Assembly: GCA_923184405.1 (NCBI GenBank) | Contig: OV299793.1 | Coordinates: forward strand, 1,193,524 to 1,207,098 | Reading direction: 5' to 3' | Length of the DNA stretch: 13,575 nucleotides | Origin: Neisseria meningitidis | GTDB lineage: Bacteria; Pseudomonadota; Gammaproteobacteria; Burkholderiales; Neisseriaceae | Part shown: positions 1 to 7,508 of the stretch, one piece after another | Position numbering within the stretch: position 1 is the stretch's first letter | Layout of the letters: every line of letters starts with the position of its first letter | Made by a program: the position numbers and the translations under genes | Notes under the pieces: generated by a model | Told to the model about the DNA's origin: nothing | The model's database searches: none | Seen by the model: only the letters and a program-made list of their open reading frames with translations

Positions 1-30
1 AGTTACGTATTGCTTGGATGTAATTTCACA

Positions 31-97
31 TTTTATGTACAGTATATAATGTATAGTGTGGGTATTGATATTTTATGTACTGTATTATATAGTTGTG
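31..97. repeat. Imperfect direct repeat, period 40
   Basis: TTTTATGTACAGTAT at 31-45 recurs as TTTTATGTACTGTAT at 71-85. The similarity carries on loosely through ATATAATGTATAGTGTG and TATATAGTTGTG. No function is recognised. Confidence 0.6.
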
Positions 98-117
98 AAC
101 TTTGATATTTCAAAGTT
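98..117. repeat. Short perfect hairpin
   Basis: AACTTTGA (98-105) and TCAAAGTT (110-117) form an 8-bp perfect inverted repeat around the loop TATT. No U-tract follows on either side, so a terminator is not convincing. It could be a protein-binding palindrome or chance in AT-rich DNA. Confidence 0.45.
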
Positions 118-269
118 ACAGTATACGTATATATAATTCGTTAACGTCTGAAGAGGAAGAAGTACCATCTTACATATACATTTCAAAATAACTGCATTTT
201 AAGTTTTCACAAAAAAAACAATAACATATTAAAACAAGAATAAAAATATATAGCACACTGTTACAGCTT

Positions 270-1214
270 TCATCGGCCGTTAGACAGACTCAATGCCGAT
301 AATATATTTCAAGATCTGTTACAGCGGGAATCCTGTTTTGCATATAACCCTACGCAAGATCAGTCTACCAAACTTAACTCGCCCAGCTACTTCGGGTATT
401 AACATCGATTACAATTTTGCAATGCGTATCCGCTATCAGGAATCAGATCCTTTACTGCTTCAGGTAGAGACGCCAGCGCAATGTCAAACAACTAGACGTC
501 AGGCATCGATTAACGGTGATTCAGCGCAACTGCCACACGACTGTGATGCTGAACCAACTCGCCATGCTTACCGAGCAAATTCGCAACCAGTCGGGGCATA
601 CTGCTCAACACCAAACCGCAGCCAGTTTCATCATACAGTCACCGGATAATCTCAAGGGCGCGCAATGGCAGGTTTTCCGCTTCATCGACCACAATCAGAT
701 GGCCTGAATCACGCAATCTGTCCAATACCGATTCAAACAAATCATTCAAGCTGCCCATCGCCGATACCTTCGCCGCCGTCGCCAACTTGCGCATCAAGAC
801 CAAAGCCGTAAAGCTCGGATTAGCCTCAATCAAGATGGCTGCAGGGTTTTTCTCGCAGTAGTTTTTGACCGCCTGCGTCTTGCCCAAACCCGCCTGACCG
901 TAGATAACGGAAATCTCGCCGCCTTCGTGCGCATTGCGCATCACTTCCACGATTCGGCGTGTCGTCTTAGTCGATACAAATCCCAACACCAGCTCTTCGC
1001 GTTTCGCTTTGCTGTCCTGCAGCTCCAAAAACGCCTCGATTTTCGCCTCGATGGTTTCATAATTGCAGCCTTTTTCCGCATAAGTACCGTTCAGATACAT
1101 ACTGACGGATGCCTACCAAGTACCGATACCGCGTGCCAGTTGGGTTTGGCTCATTCCCGATTTTTCTTTAAATTCAGCCAGTTTTTGTTGCAATGCTTGA
1201 TTGATTTGTTTCAT
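270..1214 (-). pseudogene. MuB-like transposition ATPase, broken
   Basis: This is the MuB family: an AAA+ ATPase that binds target DNA and delivers it to the MuA transposase. The start is ATG at 1214 behind an AAAAGGA-like ribosome site, just after the MuA stop. Residues 1-60 look like a helix-turn-helix (MSQTQLARGIGT...ASVSMYLNG). Walker A is GQAGLGKT at about residues 106-113 and Walker B is LIVVDEAE at about 173-180. The frame is cut by TAG at 1113-1115, TGA at 639-641 and TAA at 510-512. Homology continues past the TGA (GLVLSSMPRL, NLLGKHGELV) and past the TAA (LASLPEAVKDL), then decays through further stops and shifts. A TGA at 270-272 is in the starting frame, giving 315 codons against 312 residues in Mu B. 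No active ATPase could be made. Confidence 0.85.
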
Positions 1215-1249
1215 TTTTTTAGTCCTTTTAAAAGAGGTTTAAAACCGTT

Positions 1250-3226
1250 TTAACTTCTATCCGCCTCAAACAAGAAAATCCAGTCGTCCGTGCCCGTTTT
1301 CGGCAATACCGCATACTCCGCCTCGATGACGTTTCCGCCCAAATGTCCCAGCTCGTCCCAAACCGCAGCCTGTTCCAAAGCAGGATTGACTTCCGCATTT
1401 GCGAGCTTGATTGCATTTTCCGCCCGCTTGATTTTGCCTTTTCGGCGTTTTTCCGCCAGTTGGTCGATACGAGCCGTCTGGAAAGCCTCGCGGGTATTGC
1501 CGTTGGCCTGCGCCTTAGTGATAAACTTGCCGTCCATATCAAACACATTGACCGCCGACGCATCGTCCAAATCGTAGCTGACCCGTACCTCGTCTTTGTG
1601 ATACTCCGCCAGCTCCACCGAAAAATAAGAGTTGTTGAACAAATCCAGCCAACCGCGCTGTACCTTTCGCACCTCTTGCGGCATAAACATCGTCGCCAGC
1701 TCTTGCGCCGACAACATATCCGGCGCGATACCGTCCTGTTCCAGCCTCATTTCCCGATAAGCTTTCGGCGAATAATGCCCGCCGTCCGGATGTCGGGGCA
1801 GCTCGCCGTGCGGGCGGTTGTTGTATTCGTCGATACACTTGACCACATCCGCGATAAAACGCGACCAGCCCGGCAGTTTTTTCAAATATTTCTGTTGTTC
1901 CTCCGTCAAATCCTTGCCTTTTTCCAAAGCGTTAAACGCACTTTCCATCTTGCGGTACATCAGGTTCTTGGTACTGCTGTCCATCCCCGCGCCCGCAAAC
2001 GTCTCATACTGGCGCGCCATCTCAATCAGATTGTCTTTCCACCATCGCTCGATGATGCCTCGGCCTTGCGGGTTGCCCGCGATACCTGTTTCATGCCGGA
2101 TACCCAATCGGGACGTAATACCCGTGATTTCATGGTCTATCGTCTTGTATATTTGGCCGCCACCGTTATCCGAGTAGTAGATAATCGGCAAACCAAAGTG
2201 CTTGACCCCGATACGCAGAGCGTCCGATACCGCCACACAACTTTCAGCCAACGACACCGAAAACCCCACCACAAACCGCGTACAACCATCAATAATCACC
2301 GTCACTTCCGGCTTAAACGGCCTGCCGTGTACCGGATGAGCCACCTTCGCCTTAAAGCTGTGGCCGTCGCCGATCCAAACATCGTTCGGCTTCAAAGCCC
2401 CCAATCACGTTTCACATAAGGCAGCAGCGATTTATAAGCCGCCCCCGTTTTCCTGCCGCGCTCCTGCATAATCAGCGGCAGCTTGTCCCAAACGCGCCGC
2501 ACCATACTCAAGTTAGGCACATCATTGACCAAGATATTTTCCGCTTCCGCCCACTGCACAAACCGGCGGTAGCTGTGCGCCAGCTTCGGCGCGGACGGAA
2601 TATTGTGAAACTGCATAAACATCGGCAACCATCCGTAACTTTCAATCGGCTTGACCGCCTTCGTCGTCTTCGGAGCCAAAGCAACCAACCGCCCGTCGCG
2701 TTTTCCGCTTTCAAATAAGCAGAAATCCAGCCGTCTAAAGTACGTTCGCCAACCTTCGCCGACATACTGCGGTCATTGGCCTTTTCCAAGTTCCCAAGCG
2801 TGACCGCGTCCAATTTACCTTCTGCCAGCAAGCCCAAAAACTGAGCCACCGCAGCCTTGGCAGAGCAATCGTATTGGTATTTAATCCCCAACACCGCCGC
2901 CACCACCGCACATCGCGCATCCGCCACCGACCGTTGTTTCTCGTTCAACAGCTTGGCCGCTTCAGCCAGTGCCTGAGCCGACATCGCCGTCCCCGGTCTG
3001 ACTTGGGGCAAGGTTTTCGGCATCTTCTCCGCCAGCTCGTCCGACTGCCGTTTCATGATGGCTGCTCGGATTTCGGCAGGAGGGCATATTCAACACCACC
3101 ACCCTTACCTTGACGCCTTCTCGTTTGCCAACCATCCCTTTGCGCTTTTTTTCTCAGCCCTATTACTGTTCTTGGCATATTTGGCAACCCAAAATTAAGC
3201 AGGCTTTTGAGATCCATATATTCCAT
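1250..3226 (-). pseudogene. MuA-like DDE transposase, three frameshifts
   Basis: This is the Mu-type transposase that cuts and joins prophage ends. The start is ATG at 3226 with GGAG about 10 bases upstream; the span gives about 659 codons against 663 residues in MuA. The N-terminal DNA-binding part reads GLRKKAQRDGWQTRRRQG. The catalytic core (frame ending at 1250) keeps a plausible DDE triad: D in WIGDGH, D in YYSDNGGG and E in GIIERWW. A C-terminal barrel domain follows (RGWLDLFNNSYFSVELAEYH). The reading frame shifts at about 3057-3062, at 2689-2694, and at the C-run 2398-2402 (five bases where six would restore DWGALKPNDVW). Each break is repaired by adding one base. Apart from these shifts the protein looks well preserved. 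It lies just upstream of MuB and downstream of the ner-like gene, as in Mu. Confidence 0.92.
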
Positions 3227-3259
3227 TTCAACCCACTCCGAGCATCTCTTTCAATTCAG

Positions 3260-3476
3260 CTATCTTTTGTCTCGACAATCTGTTTTCTTGTAATGCGGAA
3301 AACTTCAACTAAATCTTTTGAATCACTTTCGCGATTGCCTCCGCAATTCTTTTGCTTCCTCGTCCATTTCTTATGACCTCAGAAACAGATTGGTTAGTTA
3401 CCCCTAAAGCCGAAGCCAACATTCTTGCCGATATATTTTTTTCTTCTAAGGATTTATAGATTTCGTTCGCTTGCAT
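3260..3476 (-). pseudogene. Ner-like / helix-turn-helix early regulator, frameshifted
   Basis: This is a small DNA-binding protein at the position of Mu ner, which represses the early promoter. The start is ATG at 3476 with a strong GGAGG four bases before it. Residues 1-55 read cleanly and include a helix-turn-helix (SARMLASALGVTNQSVSEVIRNGRG). The frame then stops at TAG 3309-3311. Adding one A to the CAAAAG run, and one base again in TTTTCCGC, restores VIQKDLVEVFPHYKK and a stop at 3260-3262, a typical ending for neisserial phage regulators of this kind. The MuA start lies about 35 bases downstream. The short product might still bind DNA, since the helix-turn-helix is complete. The family call is good; the exact name is less certain. 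Confidence 0.75.
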
Positions 3477-3553
3477 AATGCCTCCATGATAGAATCCATT
3501 ACTTACTTACCTTACAGGCTTTAATGCCTGCCTTAACTGTTACTTGGATGATA

Positions 3554-3571
3554 TACCCAATATATTTGGTA
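3554..3571. promoter_or_regulatory. Candidate repressor operator between the divergent regulators
   Basis: TACCCAATATATTTGGTA is an 18-bp near-palindrome of the form TACCnAATATATTnGGTA, about 20 bases before the repressor start (3590) and 78 bases before the ner-like start (3476). Position and symmetry fit a phage operator controlling one or both genes. A weaker repeat, CAGGC-TTTAAT-GCCTG (3515-3530), lies in the same 113-base gap. Binding is inferred. Confidence 0.5.
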
Positions 3572-3589
3572 ATATTTTGCAGTGTTTTT

Positions 3590-4100
3590 ATGGAACGCAT
3601 TGATTTAGCATTGAATTTAGTTGAAGAGAGAAGCCGACTTAGATACTCTCGAAAGAATTTTGCTGAGCAAACTGGATGTAGTGCAGAAAGTTTGAGACTG
3701 TATGAAAGCGAGCAGGTCAACAACACTGCGGACTTTTTACCTGCTGCTGTACAATTAGGGGTTGATATTCATCGTGACATTACAGGCACACATCCGGCAC
3801 ATTCAAATGCTGCTTCAGACACCCTTCATAATAAATTGAACCACGCTATTGGCAAATCAAGCGCTGAGCATCAGATCTTCTGCAAAGTCAGTAACGCTGC
3901 TGTCGCCTCAGGCTGGTTCACTTGTTCATCAAATTAATACCAAAAATCATGGCATCAGAGACACCGTGACGACTCAAAACCCGGCAAGGAGCCTAACACG
4001 CCTCAGCAAAATTAATAGCTGCAACAACATGTTAAACAAGTTACTGCAGCGAAGAGATTGCCGCGCGGTCACCAAAAGCAATCAGAGCAATCTGGCATAA
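3590..4100 (+). pseudogene. Phage helix-turn-helix repressor (Mu c position), frameshifted
   Basis: This is an XRE-type repressor divergent from ner and MuA, as Mu c is. I choose ATG 3590 (MERIDLALNLVEERS) because it begins the conserved part; the open frame extends upstream only through the operator region. The helix-turn-helix is RYSRKNFAEQTGCSAESLRLYE at about residues 20-41, followed by AAVQLGVDI. The first frame ends at 3937. Near 3910 the neighbouring frame takes over with GSLVHQINTKNHGIRDTVT, which reads as the natural continuation, and stops at 4098-4100. A frameshift has therefore separated N- and C-terminal parts. The last 30 or so codons of the second frame are not convincing protein, so the true end is uncertain. 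No S24 protease domain is attached. Confidence 0.65.
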
Positions 4101-4416
4101 TCTCAACGCTCACTGCAAACTCTGCCTGCGGGTACAAAGCGAATCGCGGACAGCTACCACAGACAAAGCAGAAACTACAGGCGCCAGCCAAAATGCCCAA
4201 CGCAGGGCGATAAATACAGAAGAGATCAAAGTAACAACGAGCCCGACAGGCGTGAAAAGAAACACGCGTATATCCAAATTAAATGTAAAACAGCTTGAGC
4301 TTGAAGATTGGTTGAAAAGTTACTCGAAAAAAATTTCTCAGTAGAGCCAGACTGAATTAAGTGATGAAGATTTGCAAAAAACATATAAGCAGTATCGACT
4401 AAAAACGGAAAAATAG
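4036..4416 (+). pseudogene. Unrecognised coding remnant, no start codon
   Basis: From just after a TAA at 4033-4035 this frame is open for 102 codons to TAG 4342-4344, then open again to TAG 4414-4416. It contains no ATG. The translation is polar and protein-like (TATTDKAETTGASQNAQ, then QLELEDWLKSYSKKIS, amber, then SQTELSDEDLQKTYKQYR) with an amphipathic charged C-terminal end that continues sensibly across the amber codon. I do not recognise the family. It could be a third piece of the adjacent repressor or the tail of another small phage gene. The AT-rich hairpin region begins right after its stop, which suggests a genuine gene end. Confidence 0.4.
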
Positions 4417-4419
4417 GAT

Positions 4420-4460
4420 TAAACATGAAACTCCGCCTTTAAATTCAAGTTTCATGTTTA
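4420..4460. repeat. 13-bp perfect inverted repeat (hairpin 1 of a related pair)
   Basis: TAAACATGAAACT (4420-4432) is exactly complemented by AGTTTCATGTTTA (4448-4460) around a 15-base loop. It starts four bases after the stop of the remnant at 4414-4416. The stem is AT-rich and has no U-tract immediately after it. A second hairpin sharing the AACATG-AACT core follows at 4517-4546. Confidence 0.7.
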
Positions 4461-4516
4461 GCTTATGGTCTTCAGATGCTTTGTTTTTAGATGTATGATA
4501 TTAAAGATTTTTTTCA

Positions 4517-4546
4517 AACATGGAACTATTATACAAGTTCCATGTT
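4517..4546. repeat. 11-bp perfect inverted repeat (hairpin 2 of a related pair)
   Basis: AACATGGAACT (4517-4527) is exactly complemented by AGTTCCATGTT (4536-4546) around an 8-base loop. The arm differs from that of hairpin 1 by one base in the shared AACATGRAACT core. It lies in AT-rich DNA just before the S24 repressor remnant. Confidence 0.7.
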
Positions 4547-4570
4547 CAGTTTCTAGTTAAAGCCTTTATA

Positions 4571-4769
4571 AACATTCTAATCAACCACGCCGAAACCGAG
4601 CCGCGCGACGGCCTATATGTCTTGCGTATAGGCAATGACCTCCTTTGTCAAACCTGTGCAACGTATACCGGGCAAACTGCTTGTAACGTCTGAAAATCCA
4701 CGTTACGCACCGTTTGAAATAGATTTGAGTAATACCCAAGACGACATCGCCATCATAGAGCAGTTATGA
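4571..4769 (+). pseudogene. C-terminal fragment of an S24 (LexA/CI-like) phage repressor
   Basis: The frame begins NILINHAETEPRDGLYVLRIGNDLL and, after a one-base shift in CTCCTTTGTC at about 4640-4650, continues VKPVQRIPGKLLVTSENPRY and APFEIDLSNTQDDIAIIEQL to a TGA at 4767-4769. This is the last third of an S24 peptidase-type repressor. The K of LLVKPVQR sits where the catalytic lysine is expected. The GDSM serine motif and DNA-binding half, which should lie just upstream, are absent; that space holds AT-rich hairpin DNA. It could be the displaced tail of the repressor starting at 3590 or the remains of a second one. It is the last prophage coding sequence before the host gene. Confidence 0.75.
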
Positions 4770-5019
4770 GTGGAATGTCCAAAGTATAGATTCAATCCAT
4801 TTCCAAAACCGCTGCAACCACGTTGTGAGAAAATTCACACTAAACTACGTACGCTTCCCTTCCAGATCACCTCGCATTCTAGCGCGTTTACGGCAAAACG
4901 CTGCTGTAACGTTATCCAATTACCGTTTCAACTGTCGGAAATCCACGTATTCCTAAGAAGACATCGCTATCAGACGCGACACGTTCCTTGTGCATAGCCT
5001 AATAGTTACCCACAGGAAA
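4770..5019. other. Prophage/host junction region (probable Mu left end)
   Basis: I find no gene here. By gene order this 250-base stretch must contain the prophage left end, since phage repressor sequence stops at 4769 and host ABC-transporter sequence is readable from about 5020. CGTTTCAACTGTCGGAAA at 4924-4941 loosely resembles the Mu end consensus bound by MuA (CGTTTCA then a GAAA end). The exact junction and a 5-bp target duplication cannot be fixed without the other prophage end or an empty site. Confidence 0.4.
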
Positions 5020-5604
5020 ACGTCGCTCTGTTCCGCCACAACGGCGAAATCCTGTTGAGCGGCATCAACATCAAACTCAAAAGCGGCGATTCCCTGCTGA
5101 TACACGGCCCGAGCGGTTGCGGCAAAACTTCGCTGCTGCGCGCGCTGGCTGGGCTTTGGCCGTCCGGCAGCAGCAGCAAAGTCAGCCGTCCGCCGCATCA
5201 AGACATCCTCTTCCTGCCGCAACGCCTGTACACGGCGCAAGGCAGCCTACGCGACGCGGTTTGTTATACCGACATCGACAAACAGCATCCCGAGTTAGCC
5301 GAAGCCATGAACACCTGCCGCTTGGGTTATCTGATTGACAAATTGGACAAAACAGCCGACTGGCAGCACAAACTCTCCCCTGGCGAACTGCAACGCGTCG
5401 CCTTCGTCCGCGCCCTGCTTTCCAAGCCCAAAATCGTCCCGCTCGACGAAGCCACCGCCGCCTTGGACGAACTTACCGAAGCCGCACTCTACCGCGCACT
5501 TAAACAAAAACTGCCCGACAGCATCATCATCAGCATCGGACACCGAAGCACGCTCAACACGTTCCACAATATGCACTCAAAGTCGGCAACGTTGCCTGCG
5601 GCTG
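5020..5604 (+). pseudogene. ATPase domain of a fused ABC transporter (SbmA/YddA-like), truncated
   Basis: This is the nucleotide-binding end of a fused membrane-ATPase exporter; the membrane half (some 350-400 residues in the family) is missing on the prophage side. Homology is in frame from ENVALFRHNGEILLSG at about 5020. Visible motifs are Walker A GPSGCGKTS, Q-loop FLPQRLY, signature LSPGELQRVA (LSGGE with G to P), Walker B KIVPLDEATAALDE and H-loop SIGHRST. Near 5575 the frame slips: the natural ending LKVGNVACG lies one frame over and stops at TGA 5602-5604, directly before the uptake-sequence hairpin. As read, the frame instead runs on to 5678. The upstream edge has a TAG in frame (about 4996). 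The prophage appears to have inserted inside this gene, which I recall being reported for a meningococcal Mu-like prophage. Confidence 0.8.
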
Positions 5605-5642
5605 AACGATGCCGTCTGAAGCCGTTTTCAGACGGCATCGTT
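5605..5642. terminator. Inverted uptake-sequence terminator after the ABC gene
   Basis: AACGATGCCGTCTGAA (5605-5620) pairs perfectly with TTCAGACGGCATCGTT (5627-5642) around a 6-base loop. Both arms carry the full 12-base uptake sequence. It begins at the natural stop (5602-5604) of the ABC gene, the usual neisserial terminator position. Confidence 0.9.
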
Positions 5643-5709
5643 CAAATTGGAAAGGCGCGCGAAAACAACGTACAATAAACCTGTTTACCACCCCTCAGAA
5701 TGCCGAACC

Positions 5710-6386
5710 GTGAACCAGCTTATTGTCGACTTTGACGCACACGACTAGCCGAGTTTCGACAAATTCCTCAGCACGGAAAACACGGAAAACGACTATGTCC
5801 TCCGACACAAACACGAACAATTCATCTAAGTTTGGGGCGAAGAACGCACGGGCAAAAGCCATCCATTGCAGGCGTGAGTCGCACAGGCGCTCGAAGCCGG
5901 CAAAAACGCCGCCTATATCGATGACGACTCAATGCCGCTGACCGATGCCGCGTTGGAGGCTGATATACCTCGCAGTCGAACAAGTCGAGCAACGTGGGCA
6001 ACGAAGAACAAGCCATGCTTTTCAACATCTTCAACCGCTTCCGCAACATAGAAAAAGACATCGTGATGCTCGAGCTCGCAATAAAAACCTCACCAGCACG
6101 GCATCCGCGAAGATCTGCGGACACGTATAGCGAACTGCCTGGTTTACGAAGTCAAAACCCCAACCGACAAAGAAACAAATCGACGCGACTAGCCAGTATG
6201 ACGGCTGCACGCCAGCTAAACGGCGATGCAGAAATTTTCGATTACCTGACTCAAGCACTGGCGGCGCGCTATGGACAGCCTGAGGAGGAATCTCGACACG
6301 CTGAACAGACTACGCGGACACAATGACCACATCCCAGCACCTTGCAGCGTATGCGCCAGCTTTAGAAACAACAGGAAACCCAATGA
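5710..6386 (+). pseudogene. hda: Hda-type DnaA regulatory ATPase, multiply broken
   Basis: Hda is a DnaA-related AAA+ protein that works with the DNA clamp to inactivate DnaA after initiation. The start is GTG 5710 (MNQLIVDFDAHD). Three nonsense codons fall in the first 56: TAG 5746-5748 and TAA 5827-5829, probably from tyrosine codons, and TGA 5875-5877, probably from tryptophan (LQAWVAQALEAG). Walker A reads GEERTGKSH, with R where a small glycine is usual. The frame shifts at about 5955 and 5990 (LAVEQVEQ, then GNEEQAMLFNIFNRFRN). Sequence from about 6050 to 6180 is badly scrambled, and AARQLNGDAEIFDYL and [13 protein letters not shown] appear in separate frames. The gene ends KQQETQ with TGA 6384-6386, overlapping the next start as ATGA. 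The span is about 226 codons, normal for the family. Confidence 0.85.
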
Positions 6387-7046
6387 AAACCTCGCCATCT
6401 TCGACCTCGACAACACCCTAATCAACACCGATTCCGACCACGCCTGGCCGCAGTACCTCATCAAAAAAGGCTTGGTTGACGCTGCCGAAACCGAAGCGCA
6501 AAATGAAAAATTCTACCGCGACTACCAAAACGGCTGACTCGACTCGACGCATTCCTCAAATTCCACCTCGCCCAGCTCGCCCGTTACAGCAAAGAAGAGC
6601 TGGCGGAATTTCACCGCGAATTTATGGCGGAATAAATCATCCCCCGCATCTCGCCTATGCAGCGTATGCTGGTGCAGAGCCACCAAATGGCAGGCGACGA
6701 AACCCTAGTAATTTCCTCAACCAACGAGTTCATCATCACCCCGTCTGCCACCTTTTCGGCATTACCAACATCATCGGCACACAACTCGAAACCGATTCCG
6801 ACGGCCGCTAACCTGCAATTACATCGGCACGCCCAGCCTCAAAGAAGGCAAAATCACCCGCCTGAACCAATGGCTCGCCGAACGCGGCGAAACGCTCGAA
6901 AGCCACGGCAAAACCTATTTTTACAGCGACTCCAAAACGATCTGCCGCTGCTGCGTCTCGTCGACGAACCCGTCGCCGTCAACCCAGATGCCGAGCTGGA
7001 ACAAGAAGCCAAAGAAAAAGGCTGGCCGGTTTTAAATTTCAAATGA
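6383..7046 (+). pseudogene. SerB-like HAD phosphatase (HAD-IB family), multiply broken
   Basis: This is a HAD-superfamily phosphatase of the SerB-like IB group; the substrate cannot be told from sequence. ATG 6383 overlaps the hda stop. ATGAAAACC has four A where five would give [13 protein letters not shown], so the first codons are already out of frame with the DxD motif (FDLDNT). TGA 6536-6538 follows YRDYQNG. TAA 6633-6635 replaces the tyrosine codon expected after FMAE. Further shifts occur near 6740 and 6805, and again at SKNDLPLL (about 6932). Later motifs are readable in different frames: VISSTNEFI, TPSLKEGKITRL, and the acidic motif YFYSDS..DLPLL. The end NPDAELEQEAKEKGW then VLNFK is intact. 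Translational coupling to hda is inferred from the ATGA overlap. Confidence 0.85.
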
Positions 7047-7048
7047 CG

Positions 7049-7089
7049 CAATGCCGTCTGAAGCCCAATTCGGCGTTCAGACGGCATTG
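7049..7089. terminator. Inverted uptake-sequence terminator after the HAD phosphatase gene
   Basis: CAATGCCGTCTGAA (7049-7062) pairs with TTCAGACGGCATTG (7076-7089) around a 13-base loop. It lies three bases after the stop of the phosphatase gene and both arms keep the 12-base uptake sequence. Confidence 0.9.
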
Positions 7090-7117
7090 AGACTGAAATC
7101 CAAAAAACTCAAAGCCA

Positions 7118-7203
7118 CAGGAATTTATCCGGTAAAACAAAACACAGGAATTCATCGGGAAAAACAACAATCTTTCCACCGTCATTCCCACGAAAGTGGT
7201 AAT
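7118..7203. repeat. Neisserial intergenic repeats with one decayed dRS3
   Basis: CAGGAATTTATCCGGTAAAA at 7118 recurs as CAGGAATTCATCGGGAAAAA at 7145 (period 27). A dRS3-type repeat follows at 7184-7203, ATTCCCACGAAAGTGGTAAT, with one mismatch in the right arm. This resembles neisserial intergenic mosaic repeats. The rest of the gene-free stretch to 7399 shows nothing clear. Confidence 0.7.
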
Positions 7204-7399
7204 CTTGATCAGTCCACACGGAAACTTATATTTCGTCATTTGCACCCGACATAATTCCATGCTTCATTTTGCAATAAACTAACAGATGCTGACAAATTAG
7301 ATTGGATTAATAAACATATTATACATATTAGACTATCAGGTTGTTAATTGAGCAGAGAGTAGCAAACCATAAAGTGAGTGTTTCCACCCACTCTGCATT

Positions 7400-7506
7400 T
7401 ATAGTGGATTAAAACAAAATCAGGACAAGGCGACAAAGCCGCAGACAGTACAGATAGTACGGCAAGGCGAGGCAACGCTGTACTGGTTTAAATTTAATCC
7501 ACTATA
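7400..7506. repeat. Correia element (CREE), short 107-bp form
   Basis: It begins TATAGTGGATTAA and ends TTAATCCACTATA, with the internal AATCAGGACAAGGCGAC and CGCAGACAGTACAGATAGTA of Correia elements. It lacks the central block of about 50 bases seen in the two longer copies downstream. Such elements can act as RNA-processing hairpins or carry promoters at their ends. It ends two bases before the ATG at 7509. Confidence 0.95.
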
Positions 7507-7508
7507 CT

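Larger units (their letters stand above)
1..269. other. AT-rich gene-free block beyond the end of MuB
   Basis: This stretch is very AT-rich (runs such as TATATAATGTATAG and GTATACGTATATATA) and I find no credible coding frame on either strand. It holds a period-40 direct repeat and a small hairpin, listed separately. Composition changes sharply at about 270, where the MuB remnant ends. In Mu, B is followed by small early genes; none is recognisable here, so the prophage may be truncated at this point or replaced by foreign AT-rich DNA. The window edge prevents deciding. Confidence 0.5.

Noticed and set aside
1343..2419. Long open frame (358 codons) on the + strand
   Set aside because: It lies antisense to the MuA catalytic core, which has clear DDE motifs. 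The + translation is rich in Arg/His/Leu without domain features, typical of an opposite-strand shadow.
3499..3515. TTAC tetranucleotide repeat that could mediate phase variation
   Set aside because: There are only three exact units plus one interrupted unit, too few, and it lies outside any coding frame upstream of the ner-like ribosome site.
4690..4950. Possible second copy of the S24 fragment, from shared AAATCCACGT at about 4695 and 4940
   Set aside because: The similarity is short and no frame gives the S24 protein sequence, so chance or an end-binding motif is more likely.
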